Notes: generated from the letters alone by a model not told the origin. A DNA stretch of 64,000 nucleotides from Nocardia nova SH22a (GCF_000523235.1 NZ_CP006850.1:7130001-7194000), one strand, 5' to 3'. Positions 40,139-50,419 are shown, counted from the stretch's first letter. Numbers and translations are program-made.

Positions 40139-40975
40139 TCAGAAACGCGCCAGCCCGTAGACCCGCTCGGCATTGGCGGTGGTGATCTCGGCGAGCGCCG
40201 CCGGATCCTGTTCCCGCGCCTGCGCCAGCGCCCGCACGGTGTAGGGCAGGCAGTACGGCTCGTTCGGAGCGCCCCGGAAAGGATGAGGCGTCAGGAACGG
40301 CGCATCCGTCTCCACCAGAATCTGCTCGTCCGGCACCACCCGGGCGGCCTCCCGCAACTCGTGCGCGTTCTTGAAGCTGACCGTGCCGGAGAAGCTGAGC
40401 ACATACCCCTCGGCCACGCAGGCCAGCGCCATATTCGCGTCCGAGGAGAAGCAGTGGAAGATCACCGTGTCCGGAGCGCCCTCGTCCAGCAGGACCGCCA
40501 GCAGATCATGATCGGCCTCGCGGTTGTGGATCATGAGCGGTTTGCCCAGCCGCTTGGCCAGGTCGATATGCCAGCGAAAGCCCTCGACCTGCTCCTCGAC
40601 CCCGGCACAGCCGTCGAGTTTGCCCGGCCAGTAGTAGTCGAGTCCGGTCTCACCGACCGCGACCACGCGGGGGTCGGCGGCGAGTTTCTCCAGTTCGGCT
40701 CGAGCGGAATCGTCGAGGGCGTTCGCGCGGGTCGGATGCAGGGCGACCGCGGCGTACACCCGCGGATCCCAGTGCGCCGCGGCGACGGCGAAACGCGCGG
40801 CGTCGAGATCGTCGGCGATGGTCACGACCCTGCCGACACCGACGGCGGCGGCCCGATCCACCACGGCGGCAACCGATTCCGCGTCCGTCGCGCCGCAGGC
40901 GTCGAGATGGGTGTGCGCGTCGACCAACGGCGACAGCGGTTCGGGCGGCTCGGGTGCGGGTCGTTTACCGGGCAT
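40139..40975 (-). CDS. tatD: TatD family metal-dependent hydrolase
   Basis: TatD proteins are 3'-5' exonucleases or hydrolases acting in DNA quality control. The 278-residue TIM barrel has the metal ligands in LVDAHTHLDACG near residue 20, VAVGETGLDYYW near residue 113, LMIHNREAD, FHCFS and LVETDAPFLTP near residue 223. An N-terminal Pro-rich stretch (KRPAPEPPEPLSP) precedes the domain. The tatD-rpfB-ksgA-ispE order is known from mycobacteria; here tatD and rpfB remain adjacent and on the same strand. Confidence 0.95.
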   Translation of the reverse strand: MPGKRPAPEPPEPLSPLVDAHTHLDACGATDAESVAAVVDRAAAVGVGRVVTIADDLDAARFAVAAAHWDPRVYAAVALHPTRANALDDSARAELEKLAADPRVVAVGETGLDYYWPGKLDGCAGVEEQVEGFRWHIDLAKRLGKPLMIHNREADHDLLAVLLDEGAPDTVIFHCFSSDANMALACVAEGYVLSFSGTVSFKNAHELREAARVVPDEQILVETDAPFLTPHPFRGAPNEPYCLPYTVRALAQAREQDPAALAEITTANAERVYGLARF

Positions 40976-41066
40976 CGGACCAGATTAGACACCCCCGAGG
41001 GCCCCGGCGCCCCGGGCGGGATATCGGCGTGAGACGACGAAGGCGGCGGATTAGAGTGGACCCACC

Positions 41067-42617
41067 ATGAGCGCACCCGAACGCACGGCACCGGCCTTCT
41101 ACATCACCACGGCGATCGCCTATCCGAACGGCGCGCCGCATATCGGCCACGCCTACGAGTACATTTCCACCGATACGCTGGCACGGTTCAAACGCCTCGA
41201 CGGCTTCGACGTGTTCTTCATGACCGGCACCGACGAGCACGGTCAGAAGGTGCAGCAGGCCGCGCGCGCCGCGGGTGTGAGCGTGGAGGAATACGCCGCG
41301 CGCAATTCCGATGTGTTCGAGCGGATGGACAAGGCGCTCGATATCTCCTACGACCGGTTCATCCGCACCACCGACGAGGATCACCTCGCCGCCAGCGTCG
41401 CGATCTGGAAGCGCATGCAGGCCGCCGGTGACATCTATCTCGACACCTACGCGGGCTGGTACTCGGTGCGCGACGAGGCCTTCTACACCGAAGAGGAGAC
41501 CACCGTCTCCGACGGCGTCCGGCTCGCCACCGAGACGCGCACACCGGTGGAGTGGACCGAGGAGTCGAACTATTTCTTCCGGCTGTCCAAGTACCAGGAC
41601 AAGCTGCTCGAACTGTACGAGAACACACCGGATTTCATTCTTCCCGCCACCCGGCGCAACGAAATCGTCAGCTATGTGAAGGCCGGTCTGAAGGACCTGT
41701 CGATCTCGCGGACCACCTTCGACTGGGGTGTTCCGGTGCCCGGCGATCCCGCGCACGTGATGTATGTGTGGGTGGACGCGCTCACCAACTATCTGACCGG
41801 CGCGGGCTTCCCGAATACGGATTCCGCCGCCTTCCAGCGGTTCTGGCCCGCCGATGTGCACATCATCGGCAAGGACATCACCCGTTTCCACACCGTGTAC
41901 TGGCCCGCATTCCTGATGTCGGCGGGTATCGAATTGCCGAAACGTGTCTTCGTGCACGGCTTCTTGTTCAACAAGGGCGAGAAGATGTCGAAATCCGTCG
42001 GCAATGTGGTGGATCCGCTGGAACTGGTCGACCAGTACGGCCTCGACGCGGTGCGGTTCTTCTTCCTCCGCGAGATCTCCTACGGCCAGGACGGCTCCTA
42101 CAGCCACGACGCCATCGTCGGCCGGATCAATTCCGATCTGGCCAACGAATACGGCAATCTGGTGCAGCGCAGCCTGAAGATGGTGGCCCGCGATTTCGAT
42201 TCCGTCGTGCCGACGCCCGGTGAATTCACCGAGGCCGATCGCGAACTGCTCGATCGCGCGAACGGTCTGCTGGAACGCTGCCGCGCCGAATTCGACGGCC
42301 AGCAGATCCATCTCGCTCTCGAAGCGATCTGGCTGACGCTGGGCGAGACGAACAAGTACTTCTCCGCGCAGCAGCCGTGGGCGCTGGCGAAATCCGGCGA
42401 TGTTGCCCGCGAGGCCACCGTGCTCTACGTGACCCTGGAGGTGCTGCGGATCGTGTCGATCCTGGTGCAGCCCGTGATCCCGGGTTCGGCGGGACGGATT
42501 CTGGATCAGCTCGGCCAGACCGCCCGCACCTTCGCCGATATCGCGACCCCGATCGCGGCCGGATCGTCCTTACCCGCGCCCGAACCGGTATTCCCGAAGT
42601 ACGTCGAGCCGAAATAG
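41067..42617 (+). CDS. metG: Methionyl-tRNA synthetase
   Basis: The 516-residue enzyme charges tRNA-Met. It has the class I HIGH motif as [14 protein letters not shown] near residue 17, [15 protein letters not shown], and the KMSKS loop [15 protein letters not shown] near residue 305, followed by the anticodon-binding domain. It lacks the C-terminal tRNA-binding extension, like mycobacterial MetS, and lacks the zinc-knuckle insert of longer forms. It is divergent from tatD, with 91 bp between starts, and a TetR gene follows 12 bp after its stop. Confidence 0.97.
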   Translation: MSAPERTAPAFYITTAIAYPNGAPHIGHAYEYISTDTLARFKRLDGFDVFFMTGTDEHGQKVQQAARAAGVSVEEYAARNSDVFERMDKALDISYDRFIRTTDEDHLAASVAIWKRMQAAGDIYLDTYAGWYSVRDEAFYTEEETTVSDGVRLATETRTPVEWTEESNYFFRLSKYQDKLLELYENTPDFILPATRRNEIVSYVKAGLKDLSISRTTFDWGVPVPGDPAHVMYVWVDALTNYLTGAGFPNTDSAAFQRFWPADVHIIGKDITRFHTVYWPAFLMSAGIELPKRVFVHGFLFNKGEKMSKSVGNVVDPLELVDQYGLDAVRFFFLREISYGQDGSYSHDAIVGRINSDLANEYGNLVQRSLKMVARDFDSVVPTPGEFTEADRELLDRANGLLERCRAEFDGQQIHLALEAIWLTLGETNKYFSAQQPWALAKSGDVAREATVLYVTLEVLRIVSILVQPVIPGSAGRILDQLGQTARTFADIATPIAAGSSLPAPEPVFPKYVEPK

Positions 42618-42629
42618 CGATCCGCCGGT

Positions 42630-43295
42630 ATGGAACCGGATCGCATCGAGGACACCGAATTCGCCGAGCGGCACCGCACCACCCGGGCGCGGGCGCTGGA
42701 CACGCCGCGGGGCAGACTCATCGACGCCATGGTCGAATGTGTCGGCGCCCGCGGCTATTCCGCGACGACCCTCACCGACATCGTCGGCTCGGCCCATGTC
42801 TCGCGCAGCACCTTCTACGAACATTTCGTCAACAAGGAGCACTGCTTCGTCGAGGCGGTACACACCGGTGTGGCGATGATCCGCACCCGGATCTCCGACG
42901 AACTCGCGGAATTGCCCGCCGACGCCGATCCGCGCGCCCGCATCGCGGCGATGATCACCACCTTCTGCGCGGTGGTGGCGGCCGAACCGGATTTCTCACG
43001 ACTGATCCTGGTGGAATCGCTGCTGCTCGGCGAGGCGACCGCCGAATTGCGCGACGACGCGACGGACACCTTCGCGCTGATGTACCGGAAAATCCACGAA
43101 CAGGCCCGCAGGATCGATCCGGCGCTCGGACGGGTGCCCGACGATGTGATCGCCCTGGTTCCCGATGCCATCGGCGAACGGACGCGGCGGGTCGTGCTGA
43201 ACAACGGGGCGAGCCGGGTGCCCGAATTGGCCCCGGCCTTCATCGAATTCACCAACACCGTGCTCGGGCTCGCCACAGCGCCGGTGCGGGCCTAG
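42630..43295 (+). CDS. TetR-family transcriptional regulator
   Basis: The 221-residue product has a TetR helix-turn-helix at about residues 30-75 (TPRGRLIDAMVECVGARGYSATTLTDIVGSAHVSRSTFYEHF) and a C-terminal ligand domain with no recognised ligand. Twelve bases separate it from metG, so read-through is likely even though its role may be unrelated. Its stop overlaps the rsmI stop on the opposite strand by two to three bases. Confidence 0.87.
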   Translation: MEPDRIEDTEFAERHRTTRARALDTPRGRLIDAMVECVGARGYSATTLTDIVGSAHVSRSTFYEHFVNKEHCFVEAVHTGVAMIRTRISDELAELPADADPRARIAAMITTFCAVVAAEPDFSRLILVESLLLGEATAELRDDATDTFALMYRKIHEQARRIDPALGRVPDDVIALVPDAIGERTRRVVLNNGASRVPELAPAFIEFTNTVLGLATAPVRA

Positions 43296-44137
43296 TCGTC
43301 GCTGCGAGCGGCGAGGACCGCGTCGTAGAGCTCCCGGCGCGACACCGCACCGGCCCGCGCGGCGACCTGCGCGCAAGCGTCCTTCAACCGGACACCGTCG
43401 GCGACCAGTTCCTCCACCTCGGTCACCAGATCGGCGGGTTCGGCCGAAATCGGTTGCGCGCCTTCGACAACCACGGTGATCTCGCCGCGCGCGCCGTCGA
43501 CCGCCCACGCCGCCAGTTCGCCGAGCCCGCCGCGCACGACCTCCTCGTAGGTCTTGGTCAGCTCCCGGCACACCGCGGCTCGGCGCTCGGGGCCGAGGAC
43601 CTCCGCGGCCACCGCGAGGGAGTCGGCTAGCCGGTGCGGTGACTCGAAGAACACCACGGCCCGGGGCTCGGCGACCAGGGAGGCGAGCCACTGCCGCCGC
43701 TGCCCGGGCTTGCGCGGTGCGAATCCCTCGAAGCAGAACCGCTCCATCGGCAATCCGGACAGCGCCAGCGCGGTGGTCACCGCCGACGGGCCGGGCAGGC
43801 AGGTCACCGGGAGATCGTGCTCGACACACGCGGCGACCATCCGATATCCCGGATCGCTCACCGACGGCATTCCCGCATCGGTCACCAGCAGCACGGTCTT
43901 CCCGTCCTCGATCTCGCTGAGCAGCTGCGGAATTCGCGCGGTCTCGACGTGATCGTAGAAGCTCACGACCCGTCCGGTGATCTCGATCTCGAGCGCCTTC
44001 GCCAGCGCCCGGGTGCGCCTGGTGTCCTCGGCGGCAACCACGTCCGCACTCGCCAATGCCTCCCGCAACCGGAGCGACGCGTCCCCCACATCCCCCATCG
44101 GCGTCGCCGCCAGCACCAAGCGCCCGCCGTCGCCCAT
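43292..44137 (-). CDS. rsmI: 16S rRNA (cytidine1402-2'-O)-methyltransferase
   Basis: RsmI 2'-O-methylates C1402 in the ribosomal P site. The 281-residue product has the tetrapyrrole-methylase-like fold with LVLAATPMGDVGDASLR near residue 7, AAEDTRRTRAL near residue 35, LVTDAGMPSVSDPG near residue 83 and PGPSAVTTALALSGLP near residue 115. The ATG at 44137 has GGAAGGA upstream; the longer frame to 44296 lies in the pmt promoter region. It is divergent from pmt, as in Rv1003c-Rv1002c except for strand. Confidence 0.96.
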   Translation of the reverse strand: MGDGGRLVLAATPMGDVGDASLRLREALASADVVAAEDTRRTRALAKALEIEITGRVVSFYDHVETARIPQLLSEIEDGKTVLLVTDAGMPSVSDPGYRMVAACVEHDLPVTCLPGPSAVTTALALSGLPMERFCFEGFAPRKPGQRRQWLASLVAEPRAVVFFESPHRLADSLAVAAEVLGPERRAAVCRELTKTYEEVVRGGLGELAAWAVDGARGEITVVVEGAQPISAEPADLVTEVEELVADGVRLKDACAQVAARAGAVSRRELYDAVLAARSDD

Positions 44138-44341
44138 CGCCGTCCTTCCCGAGATCTCATCCGGTCGTCCCGACCGCGCCACAATCCGGGCAACGCTACC
44201 GCGCGCGTTCCGGACGCCGTGCCGGACCGGTCGGCTGAACACGCCCCACGCCCCGATGCACCCGGCCATACTCACCAGCCGCGCACGCAGGTCCACTCAC
44301 CGCCGGGCAGCGCGCCGACACACACCGCATACGATCGGGGC

Positions 44342-45928
44342 GTGACCCAGCTGACCGATATGCGACCGGCGATCGGCGCGGGCCCGGCTACATCCAGTCC
44401 GGCGCCGCTGCGCCCCACGCTCGATTTCGGCCCCACCGATCGCGCCCGCGGCTGGCTGGTGGCGCTGTTCCTCACCGCGATCGCGGCGGTCACCCGGTTC
44501 ACCATGCTGAACTATCCGACCGATGCCGGTACCCCGGTCTTCGACGAGAAGCATTACGTCCCGCAGGCCTGGCAGATGCTCACCGGCGGCGGTGTGGAGG
44601 ACAATCCCGCCTACGGACTGGTGGTGCATCCGCCGGTCGGCAAGCAGATGATCGCCCTGGGCGAGGCGATATTCGGCTATACGAGCTGGGGCTGGCGTTT
44701 CGCCGCGGCGGTGTTCGGGTCGATCCTGGTGCTGCTCGTCATCCGCATCACGCGGCGGATGACCCGATCCACGCTGATCGGGGCCATCGCCGGAATCCTG
44801 CTGATCGCCGACGGGCTGACCTTCGTGTCCTCGCGGGTCGGCATGCTCGACATCTTCCAGGCCGTCTTCGTCGTCGGCGCGTTCGGCTGCCTGATCGTCG
44901 ACCGCGACCAGGTGCGGGCGCGACTGGCCCGCGCGGAGGCGGAGGGTCGGATCGCGCTCACCGCCTTCGGCCCGCGCCTCGGCGTGCGCTGGTGGCGGTT
45001 CGGCGGCGGTCTGCTGCTCGGCATGGCGTGCGGCGTCAAGTGGTCGGGCATGTATTTCATCCTGTTCTTCGGGCTGATGACGGTCGCCTTCGATGTGGCG
45101 GCCCGGCGCGCGTACGGGGTTCAACGGCCGTGGGTCGGTACCGCGGTGCGCGATATCGGCCCGGCGCTGTATGCCCTGGTACTCATTCCGCTGCTGGTCT
45201 ATCTGGCGACCTATTGGGGCTGGTTCGCCAGCGAGGACGGCTACGACCGCTATTCGGTGGGCAATGCCATCGGCACCGGCGGCACCTGGTCGTGGATTCC
45301 GGACGCGCTGCGCTCGCTGTGGCACAACCAGGGCGAGTCGCTGAAATTCCACGAGAGCCTGACCAATTCGGCGGGCAACCATCATCCCTGGGAGTCCAAG
45401 CCCTGGTCCTGGCCGATGGGACTGCGGCCGATGCTGTACTACTACGCCGACAACGGCGTCACCGGCTGCGGTCAGGAAGTCTGCGTGAAAGCGGTCATGC
45501 TGATCGGCACCCCGGCGATGTGGTGGCTGTCGCTGCCGATGCTGGCGTGGGCGCTGTGGCGCGCGATCACCCGCCCGGACTGGCGGTACGCGGCGATGCT
45601 GGTCGGCTACGGCGCGGGCCTGCTGCCCTGGTTCGCGGATCTGGACCGCCAGATGTACTACTTCTACGCGGTGCCGATGGCGCCCTTCCTGGTGATGGGC
45701 CTGGCCCTGGTCCTCGGCGACATCCTCGGCCCGGCGCCGCTGCGGCGGAACCGGACGGGCCGGTGGATCGTCGTCGGCGCCGAACGCCGAAGTCTCGGAC
45801 TACTTCTGGTCTGTCTGTACGTGGGCCTGGTGGTCGCCAATTTCATCTGGCTGTGGCCGATTCTCACGGCCCTGCCGATCACGCCCGCCGATTGGCACAA
45901 CCACCTGTGGCTTCCGAGCTGGCGCTGA
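44342..45928 (+). CDS. pmt: Protein O-mannosyltransferase (GT39)
   Basis: Pmt transfers mannose from polyprenyl-phosphomannose to exported proteins during Sec translocation. The 528-residue multispanning protein has the catalytic acidic pair in the first periplasmic loop (PVFDEKHYVPQAWQM, near residue 65), the HPPVGKQMI segment, and about ten hydrophobic helices. The C-terminus ends in HNHLWLPSWR. The GTG at 44342 is used; longer frames run back through rsmI. M. tuberculosis Rv1002c is the counterpart. Confidence 0.96.
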   Translation: MTQLTDMRPAIGAGPATSSPAPLRPTLDFGPTDRARGWLVALFLTAIAAVTRFTMLNYPTDAGTPVFDEKHYVPQAWQMLTGGGVEDNPAYGLVVHPPVGKQMIALGEAIFGYTSWGWRFAAAVFGSILVLLVIRITRRMTRSTLIGAIAGILLIADGLTFVSSRVGMLDIFQAVFVVGAFGCLIVDRDQVRARLARAEAEGRIALTAFGPRLGVRWWRFGGGLLLGMACGVKWSGMYFILFFGLMTVAFDVAARRAYGVQRPWVGTAVRDIGPALYALVLIPLLVYLATYWGWFASEDGYDRYSVGNAIGTGGTWSWIPDALRSLWHNQGESLKFHESLTNSAGNHHPWESKPWSWPMGLRPMLYYYADNGVTGCGQEVCVKAVMLIGTPAMWWLSLPMLAWALWRAITRPDWRYAAMLVGYGAGLLPWFADLDRQMYYFYAVPMAPFLVMGLALVLGDILGPAPLRRNRTGRWIVVGAERRSLGLLLVCLYVGLVVANFIWLWPILTALPITPADWHNHLWLPSWR

Positions 45929-45929
45929 G

Positions 45930-46298
45930 CTACTCGCCGACATCCCCGAGCGCCGCCCGCACGTAACGCAGCGCTGACTCGTCGTCGATGCCGAGGTGGC
46001 GGACGGTGGCGACGTATTCGGTCGCCGCCCGGCCCGCCGCGTCGCGGGTGGGATCCCCCGAGGAGGCGATGAACGAGCCGAGCCGCCCGCGGGTCTCGAT
46101 CACCCCGTCCTGTTCCAGTTCGCGGTAGGCCCGCGCGACGGTGTTGGGCGCCAATCCGAGTTGCCCCGCCAGCGCGCGCACCGTGGGGATCTTGGTTCCG
46201 GCGGTCAGCACGCCGGACTGCACCCGGGCGACGACGCCGAGCCGCAACTGCTCGTAGGGCGGGACGGCCGAATTGTGGTCGACCGGAATATCCAGCAT
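45930..46298 (-). CDS. GntR-family regulator, YtrA type
   Basis: The 122-residue product has an N-terminal GntR winged helix (PYEQLRLGVVARVQSGVLTAGTKIPTVRALAGQLGLAPNTVARAYRELE; residues 14-62) and only a short helical tail, as in the YtrA subfamily, which lacks a large effector domain. The target is unknown. It lies six bases after arcA on the same strand, so the two are co-transcribed and the regulator may act on arcA. It converges with pmt, with one base between stops. Confidence 0.9.
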   Translation of the reverse strand: MLDIPVDHNSAVPPYEQLRLGVVARVQSGVLTAGTKIPTVRALAGQLGLAPNTVARAYRELEQDGVIETRGRLGSFIASSGDPTRDAAGRAATEYVATVRHLGIDDESALRYVRAALGDVGE

Positions 46299-46304
46299 CG
46301 GTTT

Positions 46305-47531
46305 CTACACCTCGTCACGCGACAACGGGCACGACAGACATCGCGGCCCTCCCCGGCCGGAGCCGAGTTCGGACCCCGGGATGGTCAGCACCTCGATACC
46401 CGCCTCGGCCAACCGGCTGTTCGTATTCTCGTTGCGTTCGTAGGCCACCACCACCCCCGGCGCCAGCGCCAGTGTGTTGTTGCCGTCGTCCCATTGCTCG
46501 CGCTCCGCGGTGACCCCGTCCAGACCGGTGTCGATCACGCGCAACTTGTCGATGCCCATCGCCTCCGCCGCCGCGGGCAGGAAGGGATCCGGCCCGCTCA
46601 TCCGCACCGACTCGCCGTCGGAGCGAATGGTGAACGCGCACAGCGAATTCTGCACGCCCGGATACATCACCACCGCATCGGAATCGACCATCGTGCAGAC
46701 CGTGTCCAGATGCATGGTCGCCCTATTCTGAGCGATCGGCACCACCAGCACCGTGTGGGCGAGCGCGTCGTCGAACAGGCTGCGCGCCAAGGCTTCCGCA
46801 CCCGCCGGTGAGGTCCGCTCCCCCACTCCGATGGCCACCACACCGGGTGCGAGCAGCAGTACGTCACCGCCCTCCATCGGCGCGGTGTGCGATTCGTAGG
46901 CGCGGCGCACGCCGAGGAAACGCGGATGGAAGGCGTAGACCAGATCGGTCAGCGAGGTCTCGCGCGCGCGGGCGGGCAGTGCGAGCGAGGTGATGGCCAC
47001 CTTCGGTCCGACCCAGAACGACGAGTCCCGGGTGAACAGCAGATTCGGCAGCGGGTCGATCACGAAGTCGGTGCCGTGGTGCATGCGCCGCACCAGTGAG
47101 GTGGCATCCGGCGCGAACGGCAGTTCGTCGAAGGTCATGCCCGCCATGAGGATTCGGGCCAGCTCCGGCGCGGGCACCGCGCGCAGATACGACTTCAGCT
47201 CCTCGGCCAGCGCGAAGCCGATACGCCGCGCGTCGACCGCCGCCGTGATCCCCATACTGCGCCCGGCCCCGCTCACCGCCAGCGTCTCGGTGAGCAGATC
47301 GGCCAGCAGCAGCACCTCGACCCCGCGGCCGCGCAGCACCTCGGCGAAGGTCTCGTGCTCCTGTTGCGCCCGTTCCACCCAGGGAATCGCGTCGAACAGC
47401 AGCTGATCGTTGTTGCGCGGGGTGAGTCTGCGCAGTTCGTCACCGGGCCGGTGCAGCAGCACCGCGCGCAACGTCCCCACCTCGGTCGTCACGGAAAACG
47501 GTCCGGGCCGGGGCACCGCCTCTGTTGCCAT
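46305..47531 (-). CDS. arcA: Arginine deiminase
   Basis: ArcA hydrolyses arginine to citrulline and ammonia. The 408-residue product has [23 protein letters not shown] near residue 25, [10 protein letters not shown] near residue 168, EGGDVLLL and [11 protein letters not shown] near residue 270. The catalytic Cys is expected in [13 protein letters not shown] near residue 398. The usual arcB and arcC genes are not adjacent; instead a YtrA-type GntR gene follows. It is divergent from soxR with 118 bp between starts. It is the Rv1001 counterpart. Confidence 0.96.
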   Translation of the reverse strand: MATEAVPRPGPFSVTTEVGTLRAVLLHRPGDELRRLTPRNNDQLLFDAIPWVERAQQEHETFAEVLRGRGVEVLLLADLLTETLAVSGAGRSMGITAAVDARRIGFALAEELKSYLRAVPAPELARILMAGMTFDELPFAPDATSLVRRMHHGTDFVIDPLPNLLFTRDSSFWVGPKVAITSLALPARARETSLTDLVYAFHPRFLGVRRAYESHTAPMEGGDVLLLAPGVVAIGVGERTSPAGAEALARSLFDDALAHTVLVVPIAQNRATMHLDTVCTMVDSDAVVMYPGVQNSLCAFTIRSDGESVRMSGPDPFLPAAAEAMGIDKLRVIDTGLDGVTAEREQWDDGNNTLALAPGVVVAYERNENTNSRLAEAGIEVLTIPGSELGSGRGGPRCLSCPLSRDEV

Positions 47532-47623
47532 AACCCGACCGTAATGGGCTGTCGCCCGGTTGGCACGGAATTGTCGCCCAACCCTCGCGTTCGCACCCCT
47601 TGTCGGCGGTTCCGGCCCGCGGA

Positions 47624-47648
47624 CCAACAACCTGAAGTATTGTTGAGG
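47624..47648 (+). promoter_or_regulatory. Dyad abutting the soxR start, candidate SoxR box
   Basis: CCAACAA (47624-47630) and TTGTTGAGG (47640-47648) form an inverted repeat around CCTGAAGTA, ending one base before the soxR ATG. MerR-type regulators bind dyads inside promoters. Here the position would mean either a leaderless soxR message or control of the divergent arcA side. Confidence 0.5.
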
Positions 47649-47649
47649 T

Positions 47650-48192
47650 ATGCAGCATACGACCTGGCAAGCCAAGGAGCTCACCCCGGGCCAACTGTCC
47701 GAACGCAGCGGAGTCGCCGTGTCGGCACTGCATTTCTACGAACGCGAGGGGCTGATCGCCAGCCGCCGCACCAGCGGCAATCAGCGGCGATACTCCCGGG
47801 AAACGCTGCGCCGGGTGGCGTTCATCCGGATCTCGCAACGGGTCGGGATTCCGCTCAGCGAAATTCGCAAAGCCCTCGACACTCTACCGGAGGGACGCAC
47901 CCCCAATCGCAAGGATTGGGAACGATTGTCGATAACTTGGCGAACGGATCTCGATCAGCGCATCGAACAGCTGACCCGGCTACGCAACAGTCTCACCGAC
48001 TGCATCGGCTGCGGCTGCCTGTCACTGGCCGGCTGCCGCATCGTCAACTACCACGACCACCTCGGCGACGCCGGGCCCGGCGCCCGCACCCTCGACGTGA
48101 GCATCGACTGCGATCGGCCCGGAGAGTGCGAAAAGTCCTCCGCCGCCGCCGAAGCCGAGCAGACCTGCGATGTCAGCGAAGGAATCTGTTGA
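47650..48192 (+). CDS. soxR: Redox-sensitive MerR-family activator SoxR
   Basis: The 180-residue product has a MerR winged helix ([26 protein letters not shown]) and the dimer helix. Four cysteines that hold the [2Fe-2S] cluster have the exact CX2CXCX5C spacing at residues 118, 121, 123 and 129 ([12 protein letters not shown]). In actinobacteria SoxR senses redox-active metabolites. Beyond the cluster is a long tail with four more cysteines ([21 protein letters not shown]), longer than in the enterobacterial protein. Its last 20 bases overlap the end of an SDR gene on the other strand. Confidence 0.95.
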   Translation: MQHTTWQAKELTPGQLSERSGVAVSALHFYEREGLIASRRTSGNQRRYSRETLRRVAFIRISQRVGIPLSEIRKALDTLPEGRTPNRKDWERLSITWRTDLDQRIEQLTRLRNSLTDCIGCGCLSLAGCRIVNYHDHLGDAGPGARTLDVSIDCDRPGECEKSSAAAEAEQTCDVSEGIC

Positions 48193-49021
48193 ACTGATCG
48201 TTCGCGCGGCGCATCACGAACTCGTAGGGCCAGGCGAACTTTCGCGCCCACCAGTAGCCGAAGCGCACATCGAACGAGGTGTAGACGATGAAGTGGTTCT
48301 TCTCGATGCCCCGCAGAATCGCCCGCGCCGCCTCGTCCGGTGAGACCGCGTGCGACTGGAATCGCTTCACGTACCGGTCGATTCGCGGATCCTCGCGGTC
48401 CACCCCGGCGATCTCGACGGTCTCCACCAGATGGGTGTTCACCGCGCCCGGCACCACCAGATGCACCGTGATCCCGTGCCGGGCCAGATCGAACCGCAGC
48501 ACCTCCGAGACGCCGCGCAGGCCGAATTTGCTGGCGCTGTAGGCGGCGTGCCAGGGGAAGGCGAGCAGACCGGCCGCCGACGACACATTGACCAGCGCAC
48601 CACCGCGCCCGGCCTTCACCATCGCCGGAACGAAACTCTCGATGACGTGGATCGGACCCATCAGGTTGACGTCGATCATCGACCGCCAGTGCCGATGCTC
48701 CAGATTCTCGACCGTCCCCCAGGCCGACACCCCGGCCACATTCATCACCACGTCGAGGCTGTCGTGGTCGCGATGCACATCCGCGGCGAAGGCGGCGACC
48801 GCGTCGTAATCGCTGATGTCGAGCGCCCGCGATTCCAGCACCTTGCCGCCGGACCGCTCGATCTCCTCGACGGTGGCCGCGAGACCTCCGGCGTCGATAT
48901 CGGTCAAAACCAACTCGGCGCCCTGTGCCGCGGCGGCGATGGCCGTCGCCCGGCCGATTCCGCTGGCCGCACCGGTGACCAGAGTCTTCTTACCGCTCAC
49001 GGACTTCAAGCGATCGCGCAC
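48173..49021 (-). CDS. Short-chain dehydrogenase/reductase
   Basis: The 282-residue SDR has KKTLVTGAASGIGRATAI near residue 10, NVAGVSAWG near residue 93, the catalytic Ser in VNVSSAAGL and YSASKFGLRG (YxxxK) near residue 160. Its C-terminus has an aromatic-rich segment (VRFGYWWARKFAWPYEFVMRR) seen in mycobacterial SDRs, which may bind membranes. The GTG at 49021 is chosen because GAGGAA lies six bases upstream; frames extend to 49117. The substrate is unknown. It is convergent and overlapping with soxR. Confidence 0.88.
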   Translation of the reverse strand: MRDRLKSVSGKKTLVTGAASGIGRATAIAAAAQGAELVLTDIDAGGLAATVEEIERSGGKVLESRALDISDYDAVAAFAADVHRDHDSLDVVMNVAGVSAWGTVENLEHRHWRSMIDVNLMGPIHVIESFVPAMVKAGRGGALVNVSSAAGLLAFPWHAAYSASKFGLRGVSEVLRFDLARHGITVHLVVPGAVNTHLVETVEIAGVDREDPRIDRYVKRFQSHAVSPDEAARAILRGIEKNHFIVYTSFDVRFGYWWARKFAWPYEFVMRRANDQFNRFLR

Positions 49022-49150
49022 GCCGTTCCTCGAATGCTCGGGGTTGAGGCCCATCGTGCCGGGCACGCGGACCGACTGTCTCCGTTGTCCAGGAGCATAC
49101 GTGTTACCGGCCGCCACGGTGCGGTGCCCGGCCGGTCGATCGCACCGCCG

Positions 49151-50278
49151 CTACGATAATTCGCCCATTACCGACAGCATTCCGGCGACCGCCACCGGCC
49201 ACGGAAACTGCTCGGCCCGCGACCGCGCGGCCCGGCGGCGCTGTGCGAGCGGGCGGGCCAGCACATCGGTGACGGCATCGGCGAAGGCCGACGGATGATC
49301 GGCGGCCACCGCACCGCAATCGGCGGTGACGATATCGGCCAGCGCCGAGGATCGGCTGGCCACCACCGGAGTCCCCGCGGCCAGCGCCTCCAGTGCGGCG
49401 AGCCCGAAGGTTTCGTGCGGTCCGGGCGCCAGTGAGATGTCCGCACTGGCCAGCAGCGTCGCCAAATACGTTCGGTCGTCGATGAATCCGGTGAAGTGCA
49501 CACCCGGCCGCCCGTCTGGCAGCGCCGCCACCCCGCGCGCCTGCCGGGCCAGTGAATCGCGGCGCGGACCGTCCCCGGCGACCACCAGCCGTACATCCAC
49601 CCCGTCCCGGCGTAATCGGTCGACGGCCTCGATACTGCGATCGACCCGCTTCTCCACCGACAACCGCCCGCAGTGCACCACCAGATGCGATCCGCCCAGC
49701 CGGGCCCGCAGCGCGCGATCGTGGCGGTGCGGTGCGAACAGTTCCAGATCCACGCCCAGCGGGACCAGCGACAGGTTCGGGGCGCCGATGCGCTCGAATT
49801 CCGCGCGGGCGAAGGCGGTCGTGCAGACCACCATGTCGAAATCGGCGGCCGTGCGGCGATTGGCGATATCGGCCGCCCGGCGGGCCACCACCGTGGGCAG
49901 CACCTGGCCGAGCAGCCGGTCCAGCCGCTCGTGCGAGATCATCACCGACGCGATGTCACGTCGCCGCGCCCAGCGGCCGAAACCGCGCAGGGTCAGCCGG
50001 TCCGACACCTCGAGCGCGTCCGGGGCCAGCCCGGTCAGCAGATCGGCCACCGGCCGGGGATCGGTCGCGCGATAACCACCGGTCCACGGAATCCCCAACG
50101 CGGGCACGGTGATTCGCACGACCCCGCTGGGCAGGATCACCTCGTCGCGGTGCGCGCCCGGCACGATCAGCACCACCTCGTGCCCGGCGGCCACATATCC
50201 GGCGCCGAGATGATGGAGTGCGGTGCGGAGCCCGCCCGAACGCGGGCCGTAGAAATTCGCCAGCTGAGCGATGCGCAC
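49151..50278 (-). CDS. GT4 glycosyltransferase, mannosyltransferase PimB/MgtA-like
   Basis: The 375-residue product is a GT-B family 4 glycosyltransferase: IAQLANFYGPRSGGLRTALHHLG at its N-terminus, VVHCGRLSVEKRVDRSIEA near residue 205, VVAGDGPRRDSL and the donor-binding EX7E region PGPHETFGLAALEALAAGTPVV near residue 287. It resembles mycobacterial alpha-mannosyltransferases of phosphoinositide and glucuronic-acid lipids. The exact acceptor cannot be read from sequence. The start is a GTG (VRIAQL). An SDR gene follows 130 bp downstream on the same strand. Confidence 0.85.
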   Translation of the reverse strand: MRIAQLANFYGPRSGGLRTALHHLGAGYVAAGHEVVLIVPGAHRDEVILPSGVVRITVPALGIPWTGGYRATDPRPVADLLTGLAPDALEVSDRLTLRGFGRWARRRDIASVMISHERLDRLLGQVLPTVVARRAADIANRRTAADFDMVVCTTAFARAEFERIGAPNLSLVPLGVDLELFAPHRHDRALRARLGGSHLVVHCGRLSVEKRVDRSIEAVDRLRRDGVDVRLVVAGDGPRRDSLARQARGVAALPDGRPGVHFTGFIDDRTYLATLLASADISLAPGPHETFGLAALEALAAGTPVVASRSSALADIVTADCGAVAADHPSAFADAVTDVLARPLAQRRRAARSRAEQFPWPVAVAGMLSVMGELS

Positions 50279-50419
50279 GCGCCGATCGTCGCGGCCGTGC
50301 GAACCGGTGGGGCCAACACCGGGTGAATCACTGCGGAAGGTTCGGCCAATGGCTACTGCGCGGAGCAGCCTTCCGGGAGTGCGGTCCCCCGGGACTCCGA
50401 GGGCGAACCGGGGCCCCGG

